A program made the position numbers and the translations under genes. Below are positions 44,330 through 52,377 of a stretch of DNA of 64,000 bases, piece by piece (within the stretch, counting starts at the first letter, position 1; each line of letters opens with the position of its first letter). The stretch is from NCBI GenBank assembly GCA_050248795.1, contig JBFWRS010000011.1, forward strand, positions 1 through 64,000. Reading direction: 5' to 3'. This DNA is from CAZTDU01 sp050248795 (GTDB lineage Bacteria; Pseudomonadota; Gammaproteobacteria; Burkholderiales; SG8-39). The notes under the pieces were generated by a model. It ran no database searches and was not told where the DNA came from. It saw only the letters and a list, made by a program, of their open reading frames with translations.

Positions 44330-45073
44330 ATGACGAACCTGCTGCTGGCCGGCGTTCTGCTGTTGGCGATTGCTCCTGGCGCCAGGGCGCTGAATCTCTA
44401 CACCGAGGACAATCCGCCGCTCAACTTCATGCACGAGGGCAAGCTGATAGGCATCGCGCCCGGGCTGGTCGAGGAGATGGCCCGGCGGGCGCAGATCGAG
44501 GCCCGCGTCAGCGTCCTGCCTTGGAAGGACGCCTACGCACGGGCGCGAGACGGTGCCGATGCCTGCGTGTTCTCTACCGTGCGCACCAGCGAACGCTACG
44601 AGCTGTTCCAGTGGGTCGGTCCGCTGACGCGCAGCTTCTGGTCGGCTTTCGCGCTTCCGGATTTCCGCGGCCGGATCGCCACGGCAGGGGACCTGAAGAA
44701 GTACCGTATCGGCGTCGTCAATGATGCTCGCGCCGACCACCTGCGCAAGAGCGGATTCCCCAGCATCGCGACCTTCGAGGCCGACCGCGACATCCCGGCC
44801 CGCCTCACGCTGGACGCCAGTAGCGCGGATAGCGTCGACCTGTGGATCACGCAGGGCTTCATGGCGCAGGCGATCGCCCGTCAGGCCGGTGTGCCCGCAG
44901 TGAAGGAGGTGTTCTCTTCGCTGATGAGCCAGGACTATTTCATCGCGTGCGGCCGGAGGGTACCGGCGGAACAGGTGAAGGCCCTGTCCAGCGCGCTGGC
45001 GCAGATGCGCAAGGACGGCACCTACCGGAGGATCTCCGGGGAATCCATCGACTACCTGCGCAAGCTTCGCTAG
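44330..45073 (+). CDS. Periplasmic substrate-binding protein (family 3, amino-acid-type)
   Basis: A 247-residue protein with signal peptide LLLAGVLLLAIAPGARALNL, then the family-3 pattern LYTEDNPPLNFMHEGKLIGI, ARDGADACVFSTVRTSERYE and QMRKDGTYRRI. The ribosome-binding site is GAGGAG. No permease or ATPase gene is adjacent, so it is an orphan binding protein, possibly a sensor or a TRAP-like partner encoded elsewhere. Its last four bases overlap the convergent CoA-transferase gene. Confidence 0.86.
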   Translation: MTNLLLAGVLLLAIAPGARALNLYTEDNPPLNFMHEGKLIGIAPGLVEEMARRAQIEARVSVLPWKDAYARARDGADACVFSTVRTSERYELFQWVGPLTRSFWSAFALPDFRGRIATAGDLKKYRIGVVNDARADHLRKSGFPSIATFEADRDIPARLTLDASSADSVDLWITQGFMAQAIARQAGVPAVKEVFSSLMSQDYFIACGRRVPAEQVKALSSALAQMRKDGTYRRISGESIDYLRKLR

Positions 45074-46290
45074 ATGATTCCAGCGGCCTTCAGTGCCGCG
45101 ACATCGGCATCGCTCCTGCCGAGCAGGCCCTTGAGGACTTCGTCGTTATGCTGGCCCAGCAGCGGCGGAGGCAGCCGGTACTCGACCGGCGTCGCAGACA
45201 GCCGCATCGGACTCGCCACCAGCGCAGCGGTGCCCAGCGGGTGCGGCATGTCGACGCGCAGCTTCCTGTGCTGCACCTGGGGTTCGTCGAACACCTCCTT
45301 GATATTGTTGATCGGGCCGCAGGGCACCTTGGCCGCTTCCAGCAGGTCTATCCACTCGCGCTTCGTGCGCGTGCGCATGATGTCGGCGACGAGCGGGATC
45401 AGCGCCTTGCGGTTGACGATGCGCAGCGAATTGGTGCGAAAGCGCTCGTCCTGCGCCAGCTCCGGCCTGCCGGCCGCGGCGCAGAAGCTGTCGAACTGAC
45501 GGTCGTTGCCCACCGCGAGGATGATGTGGCTGTCCGCGGTGGCGAAGGCTTCGTAGGGCACCACCTGTGGATGCGAGTTGCCCCAGCGTCCCGGAATCTC
45601 GCCGGAGCAGAACCAGCTCACGATCTGGTTGGCGTTGAAGGCTACCAGCGTGTCGAGCAGCGCGCAGTCTATGTACTGGCCTTCGCCGGTGCGATCGCGA
45701 TGCGAGATGGCAGCCGTGATCGCCAGGCTGGCGTACATGCCGGTCATGATGTCGGTCACCGCGATGCCCACCCGCATCGGCCCGGCGCCGGGCTCGCCTT
45801 CCCGGGCGCCTGTGATCGACATCAGGCCTGCCATGCCCTGGAAGATGAAGTCGTAGCCGGGGCGCGGCGCCATCGGGCCATCCTGGCCGAAGCCGGTGAC
45901 CGAGCAGTAGACCAGGCCCTTGTTCAGCTGGCGCAGGTCCTCCCAGCCGAGGCCGTAGCGCTTCAGCGTGCCGACCTTGTAGTTCTCGATCACCACGTCG
46001 CTCCTGGCGGCGATATCGCGCGCGATCGCCTGGCCCTCGGCACTTGCGATGTCCAGCGTGATCGACTTCTTGTTGCGGTTGACCGACATGTAGTACGCGG
46101 CCTCGGCGGTGTCGGCGCCGCCAGCGTCCTTGAGGAACGGCGGTCCCCAGCCTCGCGTATCGTCGCCCTTGCCGGGACGCTCCACCTTGATCACCTCGGC
46201 GCCGAGATCGGCGAGGTTCTGCGCCGCCCAGGGCCCGGCGAGGACGCGGGACAGGTCGAGCACGCGGATATGGGACAGCGGACCTGCCAT
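45070..46290 (-). CDS. CaiB/BaiF-family (family III) CoA transferase
   Basis: A 406-residue CoA transferase. It starts LSHIRVLDLSRVLAGPWAAQ, followed by NLADLGAEVIKVERPGKGDD, and contains YCSVTGFGQDGPMAPRPGYD and the DALVAFNANQ region typical of the interlocked-ring dimers; the catalytic Asp is expected after the YD. It moves CoA between carboxylic acids. It lies two bases after the upstream acyl-CoA dehydrogenase stop. Donor and acceptor acids are unknown. Confidence 0.92.
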   Translation of the reverse strand: MAGPLSHIRVLDLSRVLAGPWAAQNLADLGAEVIKVERPGKGDDTRGWGPPFLKDAGGADTAEAAYYMSVNRNKKSITLDIASAEGQAIARDIAARSDVVIENYKVGTLKRYGLGWEDLRQLNKGLVYCSVTGFGQDGPMAPRPGYDFIFQGMAGLMSITGAREGEPGAGPMRVGIAVTDIMTGMYASLAITAAISHRDRTGEGQYIDCALLDTLVAFNANQIVSWFCSGEIPGRWGNSHPQVVPYEAFATADSHIILAVGNDRQFDSFCAAAGRPELAQDERFRTNSLRIVNRKALIPLVADIMRTRTKREWIDLLEAAKVPCGPINNIKEVFDEPQVQHRKLRVDMPHPLGTAALVASPMRLSATPVEYRLPPPLLGQHNDEVLKGLLGRSDADVAALKAAGII

Positions 46291-46292
46291 GG

Positions 46293-48026
46293 CTACTCCT
46301 GGAGTGCGAAGGATCTGATGAACTGCGCGGCTGCCTGCCGGTCGATCGGCGTCTCTGCCAGCAGCGACTCGGCAAGCCGGCCCTCAACCTCGCCGCGGGC
46401 CGGCCGCAGCGGATCGCGCGCACGCAGCTTGTGGTCGTGCAGCAGCGCCGCGAGCACCAGGCGCCTGGCGTCGCCATGCGCACCCAGGCGCTCGCCTTCG
46501 GAGGCGAGGATCGCGGTGGCGCAGGCGTAGTAGAGCGCGCTCGCCGCCTGGCGCGCATGGGCGTCGTCGCCCGCCGCGGCGACCTCGCGCGCGAACGCGG
46601 CCGCGCGCGCGACCGACTTGCGCAGCGCGCCCGCGGGTGCCATTTCCTCCAGCCGCGGCTGCAGCGCATCGAGCGCGTGCTCGCGGCGGATCGCGCGCAT
46701 CGCGTCCAGCGCGACGATGTTCGAGGTGCCTTCCCAGATCGAGCCCAGGTGCGCGTCGCGCAGCAACCGGGCATCGGACCATTCCTCGATGTAGCCGATG
46801 CCGCCCCGCACCTCCATCGCGTCGCCGGTGGCGCGGCGCGCATCGCGGCAGGCGCGGAACTTCAGCAGCGGCGTCAGCAGGCGCACGCAGCGCCGCGATT
46901 CCTCGTCCCCGGCATCCGCGCGCGCAAGTTCAAGCGCCGTGTGCAGCATCACCGAGCGCGCGGCCTCGGCAGCCAGCATGATCTTCAGCAGCTGGCGCCG
47001 CATCAGCGGCAGCTCAACGAGTTGCCGGCCGAACGCCGCACGCCTGCGCGCAACGAACAGCGCCTCGGTCAGTGCGCGCCGCATCATGCCGGCTGCACGC
47101 ATGCCATTGGACAGGCGGGAGGTATTGATCATGTCCGCCATCTGCACGAAGCCGCGCTGCGGATCGCCGACCAGCCATGCCCGCGCGCCCTCGAGGCGGA
47201 TTTCGCCGCTCGCCATGCCGCGCGTGCCAAGCTTGTTCTTCAGGCGCACGATGCGGTAGCTGTTCTGGCTGCCATCGGGCAGCAGGCGCGGCAGGAGGAA
47301 CAGCGACAGCCCCTTGGTGCCTGCGGGAGCACCCTGCGGACGTGCCAGCACCAGCGCGACGCCAGCGTCCGCGTTCGAGCAGAACCACTTGTCGCCGCTC
47401 AAACGCCAGCACTCGCCGTCTGGTACGGCGACCGTCGCGGTGGCGCCGACGTCAGATCCCGCGCCCTGCTCGGTCATGAACATGGCGCCCTGCGTCAGGG
47501 TGTCCATGTCCTGGGCGGTAAGGCCCGGAAGGTAGCGTGCGACCAGCGCGGCATCGCCGAACTTCGACAAGGTGCGCGCGGTGGCGTCGGTCATGGACAG
47601 CGGGCAGCAAACGCCGAACTCGGCCTGCACGTACAGGTAGGTCAGCGCGTACTTGGCGAGCGGCGGCAGCGGTTCCGGCCAATCCAGGACTCCGGCACGG
47701 TGCGACATCGCGGCAAGTCCATACTCCGCGAAGGCGACTTCCTCGAGCCGCCGGTAGGAGGGGTGCTTGTCGATGCGCTGGCGGTCCTCGCCAGTGCGCT
47801 CGCGGTGGTGCAGCACAGGCGGGTTGCGGTCGGCGAGGGCCGCGTGCGCATCGAGTTCGCCACCCGCAAGCGCGCCGAGGCGATCCAGGTGCGGCGCGAG
47901 GTGCGCAAACAACCCGGGGCCCAGGTAGAGGGCCAGCAGGCCCGCGCAACCCGGGTCGGCGCGGTAGAGGTTCTGCCCGCGGCTGTCGGCGATGACGCCG
48001 GTGGCCGCCGCCTCGTGCGGTTTCAC
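46293..48026 (-). CDS. AidB-like acyl-CoA dehydrogenase
   Basis: About 577 residues, longer than standard acyl-CoA dehydrogenases. The N-terminal region SRGQNLYRADPGCAGLL and the long C-terminal helical domain resemble AidB. FAD-site segments TEQGAGSDVGATATVAV and YIEEWSDARLLRDAHLGSIW are conserved, and Arg-rich helices follow. GTG at 48026 overlaps the SDR stop (GTGA); an ATG at 48038 is also possible. AidB-like proteins act in stress response or acid oxidation; operon context favours catabolism. Confidence 0.87.
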   Translation of the reverse strand: MKPHEAAATGVIADSRGQNLYRADPGCAGLLALYLGPGLFAHLAPHLDRLGALAGGELDAHAALADRNPPVLHHRERTGEDRQRIDKHPSYRRLEEVAFAEYGLAAMSHRAGVLDWPEPLPPLAKYALTYLYVQAEFGVCCPLSMTDATARTLSKFGDAALVARYLPGLTAQDMDTLTQGAMFMTEQGAGSDVGATATVAVPDGECWRLSGDKWFCSNADAGVALVLARPQGAPAGTKGLSLFLLPRLLPDGSQNSYRIVRLKNKLGTRGMASGEIRLEGARAWLVGDPQRGFVQMADMINTSRLSNGMRAAGMMRRALTEALFVARRRAAFGRQLVELPLMRRQLLKIMLAAEAARSVMLHTALELARADAGDEESRRCVRLLTPLLKFRACRDARRATGDAMEVRGGIGYIEEWSDARLLRDAHLGSIWEGTSNIVALDAMRAIRREHALDALQPRLEEMAPAGALRKSVARAAAFAREVAAAGDDAHARQAASALYYACATAILASEGERLGAHGDARRLVLAALLHDHKLRARDPLRPARGEVEGRLAESLLAETPIDRQAAAQFIRSFALQE

Positions 48027-48928
48027 GCCGGATCCCACGAGAACACGTCCTGCGACCTGTCGAGCGGGTAGAAATGCGCACGCAGCGAGGGGATCGCATG
48101 TTCGGCGATGGTCTGCGGCGTCCAGCCCTCCGAGCGGTGCACCGAGCGCAGCGGCCGGCTCTGGCCCATGAGGAAGATCTCGTTCGCCCGCACGGCGAAG
48201 ATCTGCCCGGTGACCTCGCTGGCGGCGTCACTGGCGAGGTAGACCGCCAGCGGCGCGATCTTCGCCGTCTGCATCGACTTCAGCTTCTCGACCCGTGCCT
48301 GCTGGTCCGGTGTTTCCGCCGGGATGGTGCCGATCATGCGGCTCCACGCGAATGGCGAGATGCAGTTCGACCGCACCTTGTACCTGGCCATGTCGAGCGC
48401 GATGGACTTCGACAGGCCGGTGATGCCGAGCTTTGCCGCGGCATAGTTGGCCTGCCCAAGGTTGCCGACCAGGCCGGAGGTGGAGGTCATGTTGACGTAG
48501 CTGCCGGACTGCTGGCTCTTGAAGTAGGGCGCAGCCGCGCGGGCGACGTAGAACGAGCCGTTCAGGTGCACGTCGATGACCGCCTTCCATTCCTCGACGG
48601 ACATGTTGAAGAAGAAGCGGTCGCGCAGGATGCCAGCGTTGTTGACCACGCAGTCGATGCGGCCGTAGGCGTCGATCGCCGCCTTGACGATGCGGTTCGC
48701 CGACTCCCATTCCGCGACGCTGTCCGCGTTAGCGACTGCCTTGCCGCCGGCAGCCACGATCTCATCCACCACCTTCTGCGCGGGGCCTGCGTTGCGCCCT
48801 TCGCCCGAAACCGAGGTGCCGATGTCGTTGACGACCACGCTCGCGCCCTGTTCCGCCATCGCGAGCGCGAAATCGCGGCCGATGCCGCCGCCCGCACCCG
48901 TGACGACGACGACCTTGCCACCGAGCAT
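48023..48928 (-). CDS. SDR-family oxidoreductase (MFE-2 3-hydroxyacyl-CoA dehydrogenase-like)
   Basis: A 301-residue short-chain dehydrogenase. The NAD-binding TGxxxGxG motif is in VVVVTGAGGGIGRDFALAMA, and the catalytic Ser-Tyr-Lys in MTSTSGLVGNLGQANYAAAK. The sequence is close to the SDR domain of peroxisomal multifunctional enzyme type 2. It likely oxidises a 3-hydroxyacyl-CoA or related alcohol. ATG 48928 is chosen; a GTG two codons earlier is possible. It lies eight bases after the class II aldolase gene and overlaps the AidB-like gene. Confidence 0.88.
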   Translation of the reverse strand: MLGGKVVVVTGAGGGIGRDFALAMAEQGASVVVNDIGTSVSGEGRNAGPAQKVVDEIVAAGGKAVANADSVAEWESANRIVKAAIDAYGRIDCVVNNAGILRDRFFFNMSVEEWKAVIDVHLNGSFYVARAAAPYFKSQQSGSYVNMTSTSGLVGNLGQANYAAAKLGITGLSKSIALDMARYKVRSNCISPFAWSRMIGTIPAETPDQQARVEKLKSMQTAKIAPLAVYLASDAASEVTGQIFAVRANEIFLMGQSRPLRSVHRSEGWTPQTIAEHAIPSLRAHFYPLDRSQDVFSWDPA

Positions 48929-48936
48929 GCCCACGG

Positions 48937-49716
48937 CTATTCCCGGAACGAAGGATCGCGGCGATCGAGCATGCGCAGCAGTGCCGGCCATTCGAGCTCG
49001 GTGATCTTGCGGCGCTGGCCGGGCATGTAGCGCTGGTTGGTGACGCCGATGACGTCCGCGCCCGGAACCAGCAGCTCGGTGTTGCAGGCCATCGCCTGCA
49101 ACTGGGCCTGGCAGGCCCTCTCCAGCCAGTGCATGGTGACGAACGCCTCGCATACCGTGCCGCCGGCAGTGAGCAGGCCGTGGTTGCGCAGGACCATCGC
49201 CGCGCTCGCGCCGAGGTCGCGCACCAGTCGCTTCTGCTCGCCCAGGTCGACTGCCGGTCCTTCGTAGTCGTGGTAGGCGAGGCTGCCGAAGAACATCGCG
49301 TTCTGCGTCAGCGGCAGCAGGCCGCATTTCAGCGCCGACACCGCCATGCCGGCCGGGGAATGCGTGTGGATCACGCAACTTACGTCCGTGCGCGCGCGAT
49401 GGATCGCGCTGTGGATGACGAAGCCGGCGAGGTTGACACCCAGGCCGGTGCCGGAGTCCTGCACCACCTTGCCGTCGAAGTCGATCTTGACGAGGCTGGA
49501 CGCGGTGATCTCCTCGTAAGCGTAGCCATAGGGGTTGATGAGGAAATGGCCTTCCTCGCCGGGGACGCGCGCGGACACGTGGTTGTAGATCAGGTCGTTC
49601 ATGCCGAACAGCGCGATCAGCCGGTAGCAGGCCGCACAGTCGATGCGTGCCTGCCATTCTTCGGCGCTGACCTTGCCGCGCATGGACGGAATGCGGACTT
49701 GGGATAGGTCGCTCAT
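48937..49716 (-). CDS. Class II aldolase/adducin-family protein
   Basis: A 259-residue zinc-dependent aldolase fold. It shows metal-site His residues in VIHTHSPAGMAVSALKCG and a later VLRNHGLLTAGGTVCEAFV block. Members are fuculose/ribulose phosphate aldolases, decarboxylases or non-enzymatic adducins; the precise reaction is not determined. It heads the operon SDR, AidB-like, CoA transferase. The ribosome-binding site GAGGAG lies nine bases before the ATG. Confidence 0.85.
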   Translation of the reverse strand: MSDLSQVRIPSMRGKVSAEEWQARIDCAACYRLIALFGMNDLIYNHVSARVPGEEGHFLINPYGYAYEEITASSLVKIDFDGKVVQDSGTGLGVNLAGFVIHSAIHRARTDVSCVIHTHSPAGMAVSALKCGLLPLTQNAMFFGSLAYHDYEGPAVDLGEQKRLVRDLGASAAMVLRNHGLLTAGGTVCEAFVTMHWLERACQAQLQAMACNTELLVPGADVIGVTNQRYMPGQRRKITELEWPALLRMLDRRDPSFRE

Positions 49717-49750
49717 CGGGGCTCCTCGTCGGTTGGCGGATTATTGCAGA

Positions 49751-49756
49751 TAGAAT
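49751..49756 (+). promoter_or_regulatory. -10 element TAGAAT before the CRP-like gene
   Basis: TAGAAT lies nine bases before a small ORF (49766) and 80 bases before the CRP-like GTG. The 81-base region left of the CRP-like frame also holds the divergent aldolase operon promoter. No TGTGA-N6-TCACA site was seen there. Confidence 0.4.
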
Positions 49757-49765
49757 CCTCGACCC

Positions 49766-49840
49766 ATGGGGGAGCTAGCCGAAATCGACGAGTTGCGATG
49801 CCCCGGACGGCGCCGGCATCCCGGGGGAGCGGGCAGGTGA
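49766..49840 (+). CDS. Possible 24-residue leader ORF coupled to the CRP-like gene
   Basis: ATG at 49766 opens a 24-codon frame (MGELAEIDELRCPGRRRHPG and four more residues) whose TGA at 49838 overlaps the GTG start of the CRP-like gene. No ribosome-binding site precedes it, and the -10 box TAGAAT lies nine bases upstream, so it would be near-leaderless. Coding evidence is only positional, so this is a low-confidence call. Confidence 0.25.
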   Translation: MGELAEIDELRCPGRRRHPGGAGR

Positions 49841-50553
49841 GCATCGAGACCAGCCCCCGCACGCTGAGCTTCCTTGGCCTGCGCGGCATCAGGCTGTTCG
49901 AGGGCCTGGACGCTTTCAGCCTCGAGGAGATCGCGCGCCGATGCAGCTGGCGCCGCTACAAGCGCAACGACCGCGTCATTTCGCGCCTGGGCACGGACCG
50001 CGACGTGTACCTCGTCATTTCAGGCATGGTGCGGGTCGCGGCGCGCTCTCCCCACGGCCGCGGCATCATCTTCCGTGACATCGCGGCCGGCGAGCTGTTC
50101 GGCGAGCTTTCCGCGCTGGACCAGCGCGAGCGCTCAGCGGATGTGCTCGCGGTGAGCGACGCGCTGCTGGCGTCGATGTCGCCGGAGGCGTTCCACGACC
50201 TGCTCGCACAGTACCCGAGCGTGCGCCAGCGCCTGTTCCGCAACCTGTCGGCATCGGTGCGCGACCTGACGGATCGCCTGGTCGAAATCAGCACGCTGGA
50301 CGTCGAGCGGCGGATCACCATGGAGTTGCTGCGCCTGGCGCGGCAGGCGGGCGTGTCGGGCAACACGGCGAGGATCCAGCCGATGCCCCGGCACAAGGAG
50401 GTCGCCAGCCGCGTCGGCACTTCGCGCGAGCAGGTCACGCGCACGCTTTCATCGCTGAAGCGGCGCCGCCTGGTCGCGCGCGAGGGACGCGCGCTTGTCG
50501 TGCGCGATGTCGATGCCCTGGAAGCGATGCTCGTGGAGCGCCCGCACGCCTGA
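49837..50553 (+). CDS. CRP/FNR-family regulator with conserved cAMP-site residues
   Basis: A 238-residue regulator. The cAMP phosphate-binding cassette is FGELSALDQRERSADV, with E90, R99 and S100 in the positions that hold cAMP in E. coli CRP and PKA. The recognition helix SREQVTR (196-202) keeps the Arg, Glu and Arg that read TGTGA half-sites in CRP. No FNR-type cysteines are seen. The GTG has GGGGGAG upstream; an alternative ATG at 49798 adds 13 residues. A cyclase gene follows 51 bases downstream, so a cAMP pair is likely. Confidence 0.88.
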   Translation: MSIETSPRTLSFLGLRGIRLFEGLDAFSLEEIARRCSWRRYKRNDRVISRLGTDRDVYLVISGMVRVAARSPHGRGIIFRDIAAGELFGELSALDQRERSADVLAVSDALLASMSPEAFHDLLAQYPSVRQRLFRNLSASVRDLTDRLVEISTLDVERRITMELLRLARQAGVSGNTARIQPMPRHKEVASRVGTSREQVTRTLSSLKRRRLVAREGRALVVRDVDALEAMLVERPHA

Positions 50554-50578
50554 TTGGCGGCAGGAAGCGGGTCGGCAG

Positions 50579-50584
50579 TAGAAT
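50579..50584 (+). promoter_or_regulatory. -10-like element TAGAAT before the cyclase gene
   Basis: TAGAAT lies 20 bases before the cyclase ATG, in a 51-base gap after the CRP-like gene that also holds the ribosome-binding site AGGGGGAA. It would allow independent cyclase expression. The match is not supported by a -35. Confidence 0.3.
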
Positions 50585-50604
50585 CCCCCGCCAGGGGGAA
50601 GCAT

Positions 50605-52377
50605 ATGGGAGCAGCCGGCGATCGTCCCGCTGATGCGCTCAGGCGCAGCCGGCGGGCGATTCTCGTCGCCGACCTCGTCGGATCGGTTTCGATGATGGAG
50701 GCCGACGAGGAGGGTGCGGTCGCGCGCTGGCTCGCGTTCATGGGCACGATCGTCGACGGCCTGCTGCCTGCGCACGGCGGCCATCTGGTCAAGAGCCTGG
50801 GCGATGGATTCCTCGCTGACTTTCCCGATGCATCCCGCGCTGTCGCCTGCGCGTTCGCGATGCATCGCGAGTTGTCGGCAGCGGATGCGGTACCCGGCAT
50901 GCGCATCCGGGTCGGCATCCACGTCGCCGACGTCTATGTCGAGCATTACGACGTCTTCGGCGACGGCGTCAACGTCGCGGCGCGGCTCGCGGAACTCGCC
51001 GGCGCCAGCGGCGGCACCATCGTGTCAGCCGAGGCACGCGACCAGATCACCAGCGGGCTGGACGCTTCGATAGAAGACCTCGGCGAGCAGCGGCTGCGCA
51101 ACCGCCAGCGCGCCGTGCGCGCGTTCCGGGTCTGGCCCGCAGGCGGCGACGCCATCGCACCGGTATCGCTCGAGCGCACGCATGGCCGGCCCTCGATCGC
51201 CGTGGTGCCGTTTCGCGTGCTGTCGCACGACCCGGGCCACGAGTTCCTCGGCGACGGGCTCGCCGAGGAGACAATCGCCGCGCTTTCCCGCGTTGCCGAC
51301 TTCTTTGTCGTGTCGCGGCTTTCGTCGATGGCGTTCCGCAACCGGCTGCCGGGACTGCGCAGCATCGGCGAGGTGCTGGGCGTGCGTTACGTGGTATCCG
51401 GATGCCTGCGCACCGAGCCGGGCAGGGCGGTGCTGCTGGCCGAACTCGCCGATGCGAGCACGAACCGCGTGCTGTGGAGCGAACGGCTCAGCGGCAGCCT
51501 CGCCGACGTCTTCGCGATGCAGGCCGAGCTTGCGCACACCATGGCGCAACGAATCGCGCCCTTCGTGCGCGCGCTGGAACTGCGCCGTGCACGCGTCGCC
51601 AGCTGGGAGCAGCTGGATGCCTTCGGCCTGACGCTGCGCGGCATCGAACTGATGCACAAGGCCTCCAGGGACGACTTCCTGCTCGCGCGTGCTGCGCTGG
51701 AGGCGGCTGGCGAACGCGATCCGACATCGCCGGCGGCGCTCGCGTGGCTGGCAAAGTGGCACGTGATGGCCGTCATTACGGGCGTGTCCACCGACAGGGG
51801 CATTGACTCGGCGCGCGCGACCGAGCTTGCGGACCGCGCGCTGCAGCAGGATCCTCGCGATGCGCTCGCACTGTCGATCGCGGCCATGGTTTCGGCCTGG
51901 GTGGGGCACGACCTGGATGGGGCGGAAGCGCGCATTGCCGAAGCGCTCGATTCGAACCCGAACGAGTCGCTGGCGTGGACCTGGCACGCGGCGACACTGG
52001 CATGGCGCGGCAAGGGCGAGCATGCGATGAGTGCAGCGGAGCGTGCGCTCTCGCTGTCGCCACTGGATCCGCTGCTGTACCTGTTCTACTCGATAGCCAG
52101 CACCGCTCACCTCGTGGGCGAACGCCATGAGCGTGCGGTCGACCTGGCACGGATGTCCCTGCGCGAGAACCGCATGCACACGCCCTCGCTGCGCGCGCTC
52201 GCCGTCGGCCTGGTGCTGTCAGGCCGGATCGATGAAGCGCGCGCCACCGTGGAGACGTTGCGCGAACTGGAGCCTGCGCTGACGGCCGGCGGTTTCCGCA
52301 GCCGCTATCCCGGGCGTGACAGCGCGCACGCGGCACGGTTCGCCGACGCGCTGCTCGCGGCCGGACTTCCGGCCTGA
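50605..52377 (+). CDS. Class III adenylate/guanylate cyclase with TolB/FlgO-like and TPR regions
   Basis: A 590-residue three-part protein. The N-terminal cyclase domain has both metal Asp residues (D23 in ILVADLVGS, D67 in VKSLGDGF), K63, and N123 and R127 in FGDGVNVAARL, so it looks active; D120 favours ATP over GTP, as inference. A FlgO/TolB-like segment follows (AVVPFRVLSHDPGHEFLGDG, about residues 195-320), then TPR-type repeats to the end. This architecture is common in Rhizobiales. Its start has AGGGGGAA. The last 73 bases overlap the convergent transporter gene. Confidence 0.9.
   Translation: MGAAGDRPADALRRSRRAILVADLVGSVSMMEADEEGAVARWLAFMGTIVDGLLPAHGGHLVKSLGDGFLADFPDASRAVACAFAMHRELSAADAVPGMRIRVGIHVADVYVEHYDVFGDGVNVAARLAELAGASGGTIVSAEARDQITSGLDASIEDLGEQRLRNRQRAVRAFRVWPAGGDAIAPVSLERTHGRPSIAVVPFRVLSHDPGHEFLGDGLAEETIAALSRVADFFVVSRLSSMAFRNRLPGLRSIGEVLGVRYVVSGCLRTEPGRAVLLAELADASTNRVLWSERLSGSLADVFAMQAELAHTMAQRIAPFVRALELRRARVASWEQLDAFGLTLRGIELMHKASRDDFLLARAALEAAGERDPTSPAALAWLAKWHVMAVITGVSTDRGIDSARATELADRALQQDPRDALALSIAAMVSAWVGHDLDGAEARIAEALDSNPNESLAWTWHAATLAWRGKGEHAMSAAERALSLSPLDPLLYLFYSIASTAHLVGERHERAVDLARMSLRENRMHTPSLRALAVGLVLSGRIDEARATVETLRELEPALTAGGFRSRYPGRDSAHAARFADALLAAGLPA

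Noticed and set aside
48929..49657. Apparent fusion of the SDR with an upstream region
   Set aside because: The extra frame is antiframe to the class II aldolase gene; the SDR starts at 48928 with its Rossmann motif near the N-terminus.
49744..49836. Longer N-terminus of the CRP-like protein from TTG 49744
   Set aside because: It starts before the -10 box and adds residues not found in the family; GTG 49837 has the best ribosome-binding site, with ATG 49798 kept as an alternative.
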